Assembly: GCA_903813345.2 (NCBI GenBank)
Contig: CAIIXF020000007.1
Coordinates: 871,730 to 935,729, forward strand
DNA length: 64,000 nucleotides
Reading direction: 5' to 3'
Origin: Owenia fusiformis
Taxonomy: Eukaryota; Annelida; Polychaeta; Sabellida; Oweniidae
Positions 13,001-28,000 of this stretch are shown here, piece after piece. The position numbers and the translations under genes are program-made. The notes beneath the pieces were generated by a model. That model saw only the letters and a program-made list of their open reading frames with translations, was not told the origin of the DNA and did not search any database. Position 1 is the first letter of the stretch. Each line of letters opens with the position of its first letter.

Positions 13001-16000
13001 AAAAACTATAACTTGTCATTGAAGGTATGACAGCTGAACAGAGAGACCCCAAGTTCTTTGCCTCTGTTCAGATGTGTCGTCATGCCATCACAGTACTGTT
13101 TGAATTCCAACGTAAGCCTGCCAAAGATCAACAGTTCTTGCAAGATACCAGGATGTGGCTTCAACGATTGGTCAGTTCTTGAAATAATAGATAGTACTAT
13201 TTAAGGGAAAAAAATCCAGAGTTTCCATGCAAATCCCTTGTTCTATTAATTTCAAATTGGTAATGTACATGATTTATTAAGATAGAGTTAATGGTAAAAA
13301 ACAATTATGTATTTTTGTTATATTTGTCCAGTAATTTCATGCTGTTTTGAAATAATCTGTTATTGTCCAGGTTGCCTCCCTGTTACGTGTAGCTACATTA
13401 GAGGACCATGTCTTTCTGTTGAATCACATCTTAAGGTGCCCTTCAGGCATGGGCAAATGGTGTGCACAATTCCTTCAAGTATTGTCTCCTCCAGTTGCCC
13501 ATGACCAGTCCTGCTTGGGACACCACCTATTGGATCATTTTGTAAACTTGCTGGCTACAATCATGATGCCTATTAGGTAAGACTTGATTATTTGATGACA
13601 TCCTTCTATTCATGATGGGCCTTTGCTGAGCTCAGGAATAAAATGAAATATCTTTAGACCAAGGATGATTTGATGGCTCATTTCATTAAATATTCAGTGT
13701 TGTAGATGAGGGATAATTGTTTTTTCTCTTTCGCATAGATGTCTCTCTCAACAACAGCGTTTTAAGCCTGAAATATTGTGATGTTCGTTTTAATTTAAAT
13801 TTTTCAGTGCCCGTGAAGATTTCTTGTATCAGATGAAACATGTGCTGACACCTAGTGTTGATAAAACAGCAGCTGCTAATCCGTGGATATTTGTGGACTC
13901 AGATGGTGAAGAGGTTTGTTTTTGAAAATGAATTATACTTTAAGTTTACTACATGTACTTGTATATTTGCATAAAAAGATAAAATCATTTTTAAATTGAA
14001 TAGTTTTAAATTGCTAGGTTCAGAGTATGAGAGATAAAACTTAGATTGTGAGTTATTTCAATTTAAATGCACACTTGTCAATACATATTTTATATTAACA
14101 CAAAACAAACCAGTGATTTTTCTCCATCTTCCCATATCTTGTCTTTGAACATTGTAACAAGAGACTGGTGTCATATGTCCCAGTAATTCAACCCCTTGAG
14201 GAGGCTTATTTGATGCTCTATATTAACAGGATGAGGAAGTAGAGAAGTGTTGGTTCTACCTGAATGAGAATGACATTGTTGCCCTTTTAAACCAGTTCCC
14301 CATCCAGGACATGTTTAGGCATCTACTGCTCATATACACAGATGAAGGTACAGTAATATGTTGAATATGTCAAACTTATATACCCATCTAGTCAAGATAA
14401 AAAATTAGTTTTAATTTGAAGAAAGAAATAGACAGCAAGAGTTACTAGCTAGTTATGTTTCGACTTCCCTGCTTCATAAAAAAGAACATTATCACCATTT
14501 ACTAGATTTGAAAATTCACTTCCAGTCTGTCTTAATAAAGATGAGCTGAAAGTTGTCATGAACACCTTGCAATCCTCATTCTAAATATCGCTTTTCAAGG
14601 TTCAATAGGCGACTTTGAATGGACCTTCATGCATAGTTCGAAAATAGAATCACCAGAGAAGGTTTTAAACCATGAAATCGACTCTTAAGCCTGAAAAAAC
14701 TTTTTTAACCATTTTTTCGGCTGTATGTTTCAATGTGCCTTTGAAGTTAAGTTTGACTTTGTTAGATTGGATTGATCCTCTTGATTCTTTTTCCTGTGAA
14801 ATATATTATTAAAAAAATATATATATTAGATATACATGTTTTTGACTATAGAGCAAGATGTATACAATCCACTGCAAACCTCTGAGACTGGAATGCTGAA
14901 GCTACTTGCATTTGCCACTTGTTTGATCAAACTTTATGGAGAGGGACTGAATACATTTAATATGTCACGTTACAGACAACTCAACAAGCGCATAGGGAAG
15001 ATGATAAGGTATTTCTCTTTACAGAATGATTTCAGAAAAAGTCAGGACACAAAGTAAGATTGCTTTCATTGTAGCTCAATAGAAATACTCAACCAAAATA
15101 TACCTTTAGTGATTCATAGAACATTGAAGAAATGCTTATTATAAAAGTCCTAAGTGTTTGAGATATTTTCAAAACATAACTGGAGCCAGGTTAGGTCGAA
15201 CCTCAAAGTTATGTTCTGAATAGACAATCCCTTAGTATCTCATCAATCCATAATGGTATAACATTAGACTTAATAGGGTGATTTATTTAAGGCATATTAG
15301 ATTCCATTGGGAGTATGGCATTTCTCGACCTGATTCTTCAATCATAGACTAGCTAAAATGATGAGAATCTTCAAGTGATTGCAATAGCCTAAAAAATTAG
15401 AATGTGTTAAGCATTTTATTCTTGTTTACTGTGGTTGTGTTAATTTTAGGCAGGCAGTATGTTTTGTGTGTGACCACTGGCAGAACTTCAAGTATGTTCA
15501 CAATACAATGCCTCAGTCAACTGTGAAGACAATCCAGGCAGAGGTTGACCAGTTCTTCCTGAAGGCAACTTACCAAATTCTATCAGCTAACAGGTATGAA
15601 TGGGGATCATAACATATTGAACTATTGAAATTGGTTCAACATTTTTCAAATTTTATTTTATGAGGGGGCAAAATTAACCCCATTTTCATTTGGATAATGT
15701 TGATATTTCGACACCATTTGGACCTACTCATTGAACCTGTCCAAGAAAGTTGCTACAACAGTGGCATTTTTACCCTTTCTGATTGAGTGGCATTTTTCTT
15801 TTTGGGAAATGTTAAGAGAGTTGTAGAAATGTTACATAGTGTGTGACATTATGTATGACATATGACATTATGAGTTCATAATTATTGAATACATTGTTTT
15901 TTCGTGGTCTTGGTTTTAATGCTTTGGCACCAGTATTTGCCCACTGGAGATGTATTCATATGAGGATGTATTCTTTCTTTATTGAATACATTGTTTTTTC

Positions 16001-19000
16001 TTGGTCTTGGTTTTAATGCTTGGGCACCAGTATTTGCCCACTGGAGATGTATTCATATGAGGATGTATTCTTTCTTTATTACACTCTTACTCTTTTGCAA
16101 TGGTATATCAAGTTAAGAGTTCTTCCTCAAGCATCAGCTTATTTTTCCACCATACATCTTGTTTAGAATATATCTTTGGATGAATATGTCCTCTTGCATT
16201 TTTAACCAGTCTTATACGTAATGTCAAACTCTACTCTTTCAGGCTAGGGTCATGGCAGTTTATGGCTGATATGCCATACATTGGGGTTTCAATCTCCATG
16301 ATGTGGAAGTTGCTATGGTTACTACACAGAGGTTATGATGTCATAGAAGCAATGAATCAACATGTTTCCATAGAAGAATGCAAATTCATTATGCAAGGTG
16401 AGAGCTGTTGCAACAATGATTGTCATATGTTACCTGTTAGGATTTTTGTTTGCTTTTAAGAAAAACATATTCTTGTGGATGTGATGTCATGACTCCAAAA
16501 TATTGGAGAACAGTGGAGATTAGTCACTTGCAAGATTTATTTATCACCCAAATATTTGTACCTAAATGGTTCTGTTTTTGAAGTTTTCCAGTTTAATGCT
16601 TATTGGGGTTAAAAATGGGATATTGGAGATCCTAATTCAGATACTGTTGTAAAACAACACAATTTGAATTTATTAAAAACAGCTATGCGTTACAAATATA
16701 GGGACCATATGGTACATTCTATCTGATGCTACTTCGCACAAAATACAACAAGGTAAAAAATGAGACAATTATCTGATGAAAATATTTGACATATCTTGCA
16801 TGTGTATATATTTGTATGATGCTTGTACAGTAAAACTAATCGATACGCCATTTGGACTGGCTAAAAGAGTTCGGACTAGGTGTTCGATATTGAGGTTTTT
16901 ACATCCTCAAGATTCTGGATTTCGAAGAAATAGAAGTGGTCTCTTCTTTATTTCCTGAAAATATGAACATAATTGAACCAGTATTTTTTAAGATATAGCG
17001 ATTTCTTTGGGTTGCATATTTTTGTAACACCCTGTATGAGATGGTATAGAAAAATCAGCTTTGTACAAGATATCATGATTCATGACTGGTTCAGAAGATA
17101 CACATGTTTTAAATTTAAACGTCATATTCTCAAAACCACAAAAATGTTACTTAGGAAACACTGGTTCTCACTCGACGAAATGTGAAGATTTATTTTATAG
17201 AAATATTTGAGAAAGATTCTTACCATTCTTAACCCCCCTATCACACCAAAGTAGTTCTTACCCGTTCTTGCCAGTCCTACGAAAACGTCGTAAAACAGGC
17301 TCAATCTGGCTGTGGTCGGGAAATATGTCTGAAATAATTAGCTTATTCGTCCTTAAACAGTCTTCAATACGTCCATCTCGTTCGCAGTTCATTCAGGTCG
17401 CACCACGTCGGTGTGCAACGTCGTAGAACGCGTCCCTTAGTCTAGAAGGTCAACATGACCTGATTACAGAACGGCATGGTCGCCATCGAACTTTGAATCG
17501 ATTCAAAATTCTAAAATCACATTCCCGTCTGAGAACGTTCATAAAGTTCGTAAATAGACCTTAGAAAGTTGCAGCTACGTTCATTCCATTCGCACACAGT
17601 TTCAAACCAGTTTTGAAGAACGCAGTGGCAACTTGTTTGGTGTGATGGCTATATTTTTGCTAACTCATTCTTAAGCAGTGTTAAATACGTTCTTAATCAT
17701 TTTAAACCCGTTTGCAATTAGTTCTACCTCGTTCTCAACACGTCCTCAGACAGTTCAACTCGTTGTTTAAACGTCCCTAGTAAGATTGAAGTACGACGGT
17801 TCCGTTCGTAGTACGTCCAGCTCGTCGTTAGTACGTTGTCACTCGTTCTAATTGTAGAACGTGACGACCCCGAGTACATTTTGAGCATTGTCTAAGTTCT
17901 AGAGGACCTACCCGTTCGAGTACGTTCGATGAAGTTTGTAAATAGATCCCAAACGGTTCTTAGTAGGTCCAGTCCGTTCGTACACAGTTGAAGCCCGTTT
18001 TCGAGAACGTAGTGAGAACTAGTTTGGTGTGATAGTAGGGTTAGATATCCACATCTTCCCCCCTGATATTCATGATAAGTAAAAAAGACCCTTAATGAAG
18101 TTCAAAGAAGTTATTCTTTTCGAAAGTGTGATAATAGATGGTGCCACTAGTAAGATTCAGATTTTTACCTAATATCAAGCCCAATCCACCTCAAATTATA
18201 TTTCCTCATTCTGCTTTATGTTTTGCATAATGTCACGTGGGAAACTCCACGTGACATCATGAATAGAGTGATTGACAACCTGGAAAGACAGGTAACTTAT
18301 ATGGGGTCCAGGAAACTGGGCATGTAAGACATGGCTGCAATGCTGTATATGCAATGTTGATGTGAAAAAGCCAGTCGGTCCTGTAGCTCAGTGGTAGAGC
18401 ACTTGCCCGGAAAGCGAGGGGTCGTGGCTACGATCCCCACTGGGGTGGACTGACTTTTTCACATCAGCACTTAGCACAGGATTTCATTCTGTGTTTTCAT
18501 TAACTAATAATAGCAATGGCAAACACATGCTTACATTTTACCATATTACTTATACATTATCTTAGTTTATGTTTAATCAAACATTAGTTATCATCTTCAA
18601 ATTGTCTGTTCCCTTCATGTCTTCGTATTACTCATTTTCATATTTCTATCCGCCTCAATTACATTCACTTTTCTGCTTTCATACTGATTTTGATGCCACT
18701 TAACCACTGCCAAAATAAGTTGTATGATCTCACAAACAGTCACAATGGAAATGCCAGCACATATACCATAAACTCCACCCACTTCCGCTGCAAAATCGAC
18801 CAATTCATAGTCCTTAACCTGTTTGGTAACATACTCATTTAAAGAATCGTAGAACACATTCAGTCGGAGGAAGTTTTGATGAAATACATCATAGAATTCC
18901 TCATCTGATTTGTTTCTTGCATTTTCGATAGCTGGGTACATTGATAGGTGCTCGTAGTTTGCTATGTATTTCAGTTGAGTATGGTAGTATGAGTTAATAG

Positions 19001-22000
19001 CAGCTTTGAATGGCCATTTGGAGTATGAGAGCTGCTTGGTGTATTGGTTATGGGAGCATGGCATTGGGCAATCACATCTTAGTCCTTTAGGGTAGGAGCC
19101 AACGTGGTGCCTAATGTGATTTCTTTCACAATCCAACCTGTCAAGATCTTCTGTAATAACACTAATATTTGCCTTATCACTATTCAAATTTTTAAGGTTC
19201 AATTTGCCACAGTATTGAACATTCACCAGATCCTTGGGTACTAAAAAGAAAGCACTAACACAGTGACATTTTGCATACAAGTACCATTGGCGACACTGAC
19301 CTCTGCAGCTTGTTACAGAGTACTCATACTCAAATCCTTCAATTCTTTTCCCATTCTTACATTCGCCCCAAGGTGGCTCCAATCTCTCTTTCCTGTAAAG
19401 ATTAAGTCCTATATCAGTTGAAAATCCTGGAGCAATATTAATTCCATTGTTTATGATGTCTGGTTGGGTATGAGGCGGATGAATAATCACACGTATGCCA
19501 GAATTTCCACCAGATGGTGATTTTGGATTGTAGATTGTGTAGTTAGGATTAAGAGTGGAAACGTCAATATAAAATACGATATTAAGTCCATATAATGACC
19601 CAGTCCAGACCATTTTTGATGATACATTTGTCCCGACTCCATTAAATGTATAACAGTTGAAATATTCATTGTTAAACTCATAACGAAACATCTCTCGTTT
19701 GCATGGTTCACCTTTGAAATCACAACTTACAATTAAGTCCTCATAGCTATGTGAACGTTGAGCCATTTCTATTTGGCTGTTTTCAGACCTGAACATAAAC
19801 GAAAGCAGCCTGTTGTAATGTTTAGAAAATCTATCTGCATGGCCAGATTTGTTTTGTTGCACATATTTCTCATTCAGATTCTCAAGAAAGGTAGTCAATG
19901 TAGCCATTGCTTTAGTGCTTGACATAAGATTTGCAGATTCGAATGATGTTTTATTTTCTAATGGTTTTGCATATTTACCAAGTTTAGAGCCTGCCAGAGG
20001 GTACAACGCACATATTGTAACTGAAGGAAACTTCAAATGTTTATTTTCAACTGATACCACTTCTCTTGTTTCGAATTGAAAATATTTAAACATAAGCGTG
20101 ACAAATAATGCTAAACCAACAACATTGACAACTGCGCATATAGCAATCCATATCCATCTTTGAAGTCTTGTTGTTGAGAGCTTGACTTGCGAGTAACCAT
20201 GTGATGTCGTATTTGAAGCAAAGTCCTTCAAAATTTGCTTCAGTGTTTGTTCATCTCTATTTGCTTCCATGGTGATATCAGCAATAGTTTGATTGTTGTG
20301 AACGCCGCTTTAGTATTTTGATATATTGCATTTCTCCCTTTTAATTTCCAGTTTTCAGTTTATTGTTACATGAATTTTTATTCCACTATATTAATAGTGC
20401 ATGTAAGTCATACATTTCCAACAATAGCCAACAATAATGGATTTGATCAAAGAAAAATCTTCTTTACACTGCTTGACTTTTTCAACGCTGTCAGATCAAA
20501 TGACTATATAACATGCCATCCATCCAAAATATAAATACTTGTACTTAAAGATGCACCTCGAGGCTTGAATCTGATGTATTTCAATTGTATGCTAAATTTT
20601 TTCTGATCATTTTTTATTAATTTGTTGTAATTTGACTTTGAGAAACTAGATTATGTTGACATTTCATGCCTAGGGATGATACAACTTGAAGCTGCAACTT
20701 TCCTATTATCATTTTAATAACAGAGCAGCTTCCAACAGCTATGTAATATAATATACAGTAAAGCCTTTCAACTTGCAATGCAGACTTATGTAAATGAGTT
20801 CCTCACATGTTAGACATGCGCCTTAGATCAAACCATGGGCTTTCCAAACTTGAGTACTTGTTCAAACAAACTTGAACAATGTGACAATATTCATGAAGAT
20901 CGTCAACGTAAGGGAGGGACTAAATATGTGAATTGCATCTTCGTTAATATACCAATCATAGAACCGCCTGCATATTCTAAAACTAGACTATCTTCCTTAA
21001 CTTTGAACCAAATTATTGTTCACAGCTTGACTCAAAAGTGGTGTAGATTCGAGAAATAAAAATTTCTTACCGAAAAAGAAGCCTGGAAGTTCTTCCATCT
21101 TGTTACGCTGGCGTATCGTCGGCTTAACTAGGTGAGTACCAGTGGTTCTCTAATGCATTCGTATTATATTGGTTTTACTGTACCATAAAATTATTGACAT
21201 TTTATTTGACATTTCAGTTGGGGTCTAATAATTCTGAGACCATTAGCTTTCTTAAAATCAAATTGATCTGAAATAATTACAATCAAATGGCAAATACAAT
21301 ATTAATTGTAATTGTTTGGACAATATATATTTCCCATTGCCCAGTGCCTTACAGTATTATTATTCGTTCAATAATATATTCATTCATGTAATACTCAACA
21401 TTGTTCAGTCATATATGAGTGTTTATTCAAATATAATTCATCATTGTACAATGCAGTATTTAATGTTTGATATCACTGGCAAGCTTGCTATTGTATGTTT
21501 GATCAAAACCGCATCATGTGTTATGAAAGATCGGGAGATATTCACTTGTTCATTTGTCTCAAATGAGACAGCTGGTGATGAAATTTCAAAATAATTTTAT
21601 AACATTAAGTTTATATTAAGATTGTAGGTATAGCTATAAATTCAGGCTATATCAATGTTTTATTTATATTTGAACCTGTGATTAAAGAATATTGATCATA
21701 GTGAGCTTGATAGTTATATATTAAAACAAATGTTTCATTTTATTGAGGTGAATACCTGTGCATCTTTCACGCGTGATATTTCACAAAGCCCGAAGGGCAA
21801 TTCTCAATCCTTGACAAATACTCATTCAAAATATTAGCTATCGTCCTAATGAATGTTCATTCAATCATTATGTCACATTATGCAGTATAATTTTCAAAAT
21901 ATGTCATTGTTCTCAAATGATCATTCTTCAAATGTTATTTATCACTATCAAAATGTCCACGTCATTTATTCTTTAATAGCAGTCGTAATTTTTGTATCTG

Positions 22001-25000
22001 CCTCAATTCCATTGATTTTCTTGGATTTCAACTGATTTCGATACCATTTATAGAGAGACAACAAAAGTTGTATGATTTCACAAACAGTGACAACAGAAAT
22101 TCCAGCACATATTCCATAAACTCCACCAAGTTCTGCTGCTAAATCGACCAATTCATAGTCCCCTACCTGTGTGATGATATGTTCGTTTAAAGAATTGTAG
22201 AACACATTCAGACGGAGGAAGTCTCTCTCAAAAACATCATGGAGTGCCTCATATGACTTGTTTCTAGCCTCTTCAACGACTGAGTACAAAGATAAGTTCT
22301 CATAGTTTTCCATGTATATAAGTTGCGATAGATAAAAGGGTTCTATAGCATACCTGAATGGCCATTTAGCATATGAGAGGTCCTTGGTGTAATGATTATG
22401 GTGACAAGGTGCAGGGCATTCACATTCTAATCCTTTAGGGTAAGTGTCAATGTGATGTTCAGAATGATTTCTCTCACAGTCCAGCCTGTCAAGATCTTCT
22501 GTAATGATACTAATGTTTACCTTATCGCTAATCAGATTTTGAAGGTCAAATTTACCACAGAATCGAGCATGTTTTAAATTTGGGGGTACGAAGTAAGAAG
22601 CTGTAACGCAATGACACTTGGCGTACAGGTACCGTTGACGACACTGACCTCTACAGCTTGCTCTTGAGTACTTATACCCAAATCCTTCAAGCTTTTTTTC
22701 ATCACTGCAGTTACCCCAAGGGGGTTTCAATTTCACTTCTGTGTTTTGGGTAAGTCCTACATCTGTGGAAAAGCCTGGCACAATATTGAATCCATCTTCT
22801 ATAATATCTGGCCGGGTGTCAGGAGGATGGATTGTCACACGAATGCCAGAATTTCCACTTGTCGGCGATTTTGGATTGTATATTGTGAAATGAGGCCTTA
22901 GGGTGGAAATATCTATATAAAATATAATATTAAGTCCATATTTTGGACCTGTTTGCATCATTTCTGATGATACATTGGTTCCAATCCCATTAAATGTATA
23001 ACAGTTGTAATATGAACTGTGAAACTCATAACGAAACATCTCTCGTTTGCATGGTTCACCTTTGAAATCACAACTTACAATCAAGTCCTCATAGCTATGT
23101 GAAAGTGCCGCCACATCATCTGGTGAGTTTTCAAACATAAACATAAAAGATAAAATTCTGTTGAAGTTTTTCCGAAACCTGTCTCCATGTCCAGTTTTGT
23201 TTCCCTTCATAAATTTCATAGGCATATCCCCTAGGAATCTACTTAACACATCTGCATCCGACTGTCGATTTAAATTCCATGTGCTATTCATCATCTCCTC
23301 TGCATATTTACTTTGTTTGGACCCTGCCAGGGGATACAATGCACATACAGTTACAGAAGGAAACTCCAAATTGTGATTTCTAACTGATAGCACATCCTTT
23401 GTTTGGTAGGTAAAATATTTAGAGATGAGTACAATGAGAAACAATACACCAACAAAGTTGACCACTGTGCATATTGCAATCCATATCCATCTTTGTATTC
23501 TTGTTGATGAAAGGTGAACTTGCAGGTAGCCATGTGCTGTTGTACTTGATGCAAAATCATCAAGGATGTTTTTCAAAGTTTGTTTGTCTTTCTTGACCTT
23601 CATGATGTTATATTAATAATAGTATCAATATCTATTTTTTATTCCAATTATCTTTTCATTTTTCTTTGGTCATCACAAGACAATTTTTATTAATTAATTA
23701 ATTTAGACATATAACATAATTTTTCTGTCATCATAACATCATTTCTCAAGTTTCCATTCGATCAGTCCTTAGAGCATTGCACATAATGGAATGTGTTTTC
23801 AACAAAGCTGCTAACTAATCTTGTAAATCAAGCCTAATGTATTATTAACATTTTTATTATACCTTTACTTAGACACTGATCAATCAAAGTATAAACATTC
23901 CTTGCAGGAGTTTTTATTCAAACATTATCTGAAAACTTCACTCATCTGATGAATCTCTGGTTCATTAATATCTATGATTTAGAGTGTAATTGTGAGCCTT
24001 TCACATTTGATTTAATCAATATAGGGTGTTCCCTTTGAAGAAGACTGAAAAGCTTGCCATTAATGGCCAGGCATTGTTTGACTGGGATGGTACATTGAAG
24101 TTCCTTTTACCTCATTAATATCATGGCAGCTTCTAAAAGCTCTCTACTTACTGACTAGTTATATTCTTTTCAAAATGGATGAGGAATAAAATACCTGAAT
24201 GGAAGCCATTAGCGTAATAGATCATTTAGATCTATATGTCAACATGTTTTTAGCTGTTTTATTTATACCCTGCACACAGAGTCTAGTTACAAACTACCCT
24301 CTGATTAGTGTAGACTATATTACAGTTTAGCAGTTCCACCCCGGTGCATATTTCGACAATGAGCTCTGATTCGCTCGGTGAGATCAGAGATTTATTGTAA
24401 ACTGAAAGAGTGAAGACATCTCTCTTTTAAGAAGTGAAGTTGAACGAATGTAAAGGGTATTTTATATATGACCCTTCCTGGTACTTTCTTCCTTGCAAAG
24501 CATATTCGTTGTGTAATATAAATCTGAGTGTGAATTCTCCTTAGTTTGGATACTTCATTTGAAAACATGAATGATTAGATTACCTCTGACAGGGATATTT
24601 ACAATGCAATACCTAATTCCATAGAAATGTATTAGATTAGTAAAACTTCATTTAGATTGTGCTTAAGGACCAATGCAAAAGATCAATGTTGGATAATTAA
24701 CTATATTTTCGTAGTTGGGGGGGGGGGGGTGTTCATGACAACATTGTTATTAAATTGACCTGGTATTTTTGTCACTTTTTTGTGGACATTTTGTCCAGAC
24801 TGTACACCCACGCCGCTTTCTGAAATGAAAATATATTTTAGATTTTATTAAAGGATCTGGATAATGTAAGAATCGTCCAGGAGAATTATTGGTATAAAGG
24901 TATAGAAAAATACCTAGAATATACCTAGTGTCCCTTATAAAAGGTATATATGATAGTCCAAAAGAAAATGAGAAATACATGTACCATATAGCTTGCCAAA

Positions 25001-28000
25001 AGTTGAAAACATATTGTCTTTGGATAAATCTCAAAAATGCTGCGAGTGTCAACACTTCGCATTATATAGTTAACAGGGAGGGGAAAGGGGTATCTGAGAG
25101 GTATCTGAATATTATTAAAATATAGTTAGCTCTCTGATATTGGAATTTTGTATTGGTCCCTTATTATAATAGTTAGGCCTTATTACTTCTTTAAGTTGTA
25201 GAATGAACTGTTCTGCTTGAATTCATATCAAACAAAGAAAACAGTATTTCTTTTTAAGAAGAGGTTTTTCTTGATAGTAGCTCACACATCAAAGAGATTA
25301 AGAAACTCAGCCTTGTGCTTTTAGCAATTTCCAAGATGCGAGTTACCATTACATGACAGGGTATTAGAAAATTCCCTTAAACTTGAATAATCATCAGTGT
25401 CAGAGGTTCAATTTTCATATTACCCTTATGTAACTGATAGTCATTGCAAATTAGAATATGTACAGTAAAAGAAAATACTATCTGTTCAATATAAGAACAA
25501 ATATTTCACTTTTTGTGATCTTACAACATGGGCTCTGTGGGGAATCTCCTTGAACTAGAAATCACATTTTAAAATAAAAACAAAATTTCAAAGTTGATTA
25601 CTGTTTTTTAAAACCACATTTCTAGATGTACTTTTACATGTAGATTTCAAATATGACATCAGTTTGTCTAAATTCTGAATATTTAATGATGTAAATCAAG
25701 TTTATTTCTACTCTCATCTAGTCTATTGCAAGAGCTTTAATTCATCAGAAGTAATGACTTGTACATTCATACTCTTTCTTTTTGAAGTAGCATTAAATCT
25801 AGAAAGCAACCTTTCCTCAAATAGTTTCAATTTTAGAATATTTTGGGCTCATATAATCCATTATCATAGGGATAAAAGTACATGTTGCGTGTAATTTTGT
25901 CACCTCCTATATCTCTGATTTTGTCATTCAATACATTGTCAAAACCCCTATAATATCAAGGAATTTTCAAAAATTTGTAAAAATTTGAATAATACTAGTA
26001 GTCTATAATATACGAGGGTTGTCCCATAAGTCTTGAAATTTTTATTCTAATTCATAGAATATTTGAGATACAATTATAAAAATTTCACATTTTGTAACTT
26101 ACATATATTTCTACTATCTCTGTAAATTTCATAGCATAATAAGATCATTTGGCAATGTTACAGATGTTTTAAAATGGAATAACAGTGGTACCCGGGGCAG
26201 AAAACAAAATAAATATACAAACTATGACGTAAAAAGGATTTGGAAGCACATCCCAAGTGTTTTTTTCTGCTCCGATCCTCTGTCAGAATATGTGGGACGA
26301 ATCTAGGGGCTACCTTTGACACCTCAAGGTCTTTCTTCATCACTCTGTGAGCAGTACTCTTACTAATATAAAAGTCTACACTGTATGGGTATCTTCCTAC
26401 AAGTTGTTCTCCTTTCAGCCCTTATACTCTTTGAAATATGTGGTATGAGTTCGTCACTGGATTTTGGCCTTCCACTTCTCGGAGCATCCTAGGCTGGTAT
26501 CTCCAGTTTTTAACTTCTACCACCTTCATATTGTAGTTGCACTCGGAGTATACTGTCTATATACTTTTTCCATGGCTGTTCTTGTTAGTGTAGGTGTGTG
26601 TCCTAAGGAGGCGTGGTATTGCAAAACTGCACGCAAAGAATTTTGACAAAATCCCTGCCATTTTGGCTTTCAAAATGCTGTGTCTCTGTACCAAAATTGA
26701 GCAATTGTGCTAGTTTATTATGAAATCACAGAGGTATTTCCCAAGATTCTACCAAGTAAAGAGTGTTTTTGTCAATCTGGACAGGTGCTTCACAATGTAA
26801 GATGCATATCATCCTTTAAAATCCATAATACTCCCATGGTTCCATTTTACATTTTTACTATATTTCATTACTGCCCCACCCCCTGCCTCCTCCAGTTACC
26901 ATAGCAACCAAAATAGTTACTCAAGTTAATAATTTTGTTATGAAACTATCACATGTTGAAGATAATTGATTGATCTTGATACATACCAATTTTCAGCCAA
27001 ATTCATTGAAATATTTTTGAATTAGAATAAAAATTTCAAGACTTATGGGACAACCCTCGTATATATATAATTGTACTAATTATTTAGCAATTGTCACAAT
27101 TTAATTAGCATCATCCAAGAATTTTTAGATACCCCTAAAAAATTGCCTATAAATGTACCAAGAAAATATAAGGATGAAGAGATCATCCTTAAATCAGTTC
27201 ATGATATCGGGATTGCCCACAGGATTTCCAGCCCTTGGAAGATAATGGCCTTGAGATATTCCCAACATCCTGATTCTTTCTCATTTAACTCACATCGTTG
27301 CTATTGATCATCACTGGTTGCCTCTAGTAACGTGTGAGACGGCCGTGTGAGACGGGAAAACTCACACGGTAATCAACCAATCAGATTACTGGAATTTTAC
27401 AGAGCATGTGATAAAGTCTATTTTGTGCTAATGTGAAAACATGCAATTTTCCTTAATTTTCCATCAAAATTGCCAGTCACCAGCAGAAAACAACCTCCAA
27501 AAATAGCTTTGGCCAGCAATGAATTAAGATATGAGTTTTCAGATATATGTTAATGAAAAAAACTTAATGCTGTTTTGCTTATCAGGATTTTGACTTCCAA
27601 CTGTTTTTGGTAGAGGGTAAAGACCTACCCATGATGGAAAGAAGCCTCATAGATCAGATATTTGGAAAACATAATCGTCATGTTATTATAGAAATGCTAA
27701 TGCAACTTGATAGATTGATTTGACAATGGAACCACAACCTTTCATTAGTATTAGTATTCATTAGTAGCAATCAATGATATAAGCTTGCTGAGTAATGTTT
27801 ACATCAATAACCAGCAAGATCTGAAGTAAAATCCCAGGAGTATACAAGCTTGAACTAATGTTTCAAAGCTTATATTACAGAAATGACATAAAATGCTCAC
27901 CCAATGCAGCTTTTCTCAGTTACTGCCATCAAATATGCATGGCACCATTAAGTGGATATAAAGTCTCTAATGGGTCTGTGACTAATTAGTTTTGTCTGGT

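Noticed and set aside
18377-18452. Functional tRNA-Ser(GGA) gene
   Set aside because: The T-arm is mismatched, the acceptor stem does not close normally, and the core sits in a larger inverted repeat, so it looks tRNA-derived rather than functional.
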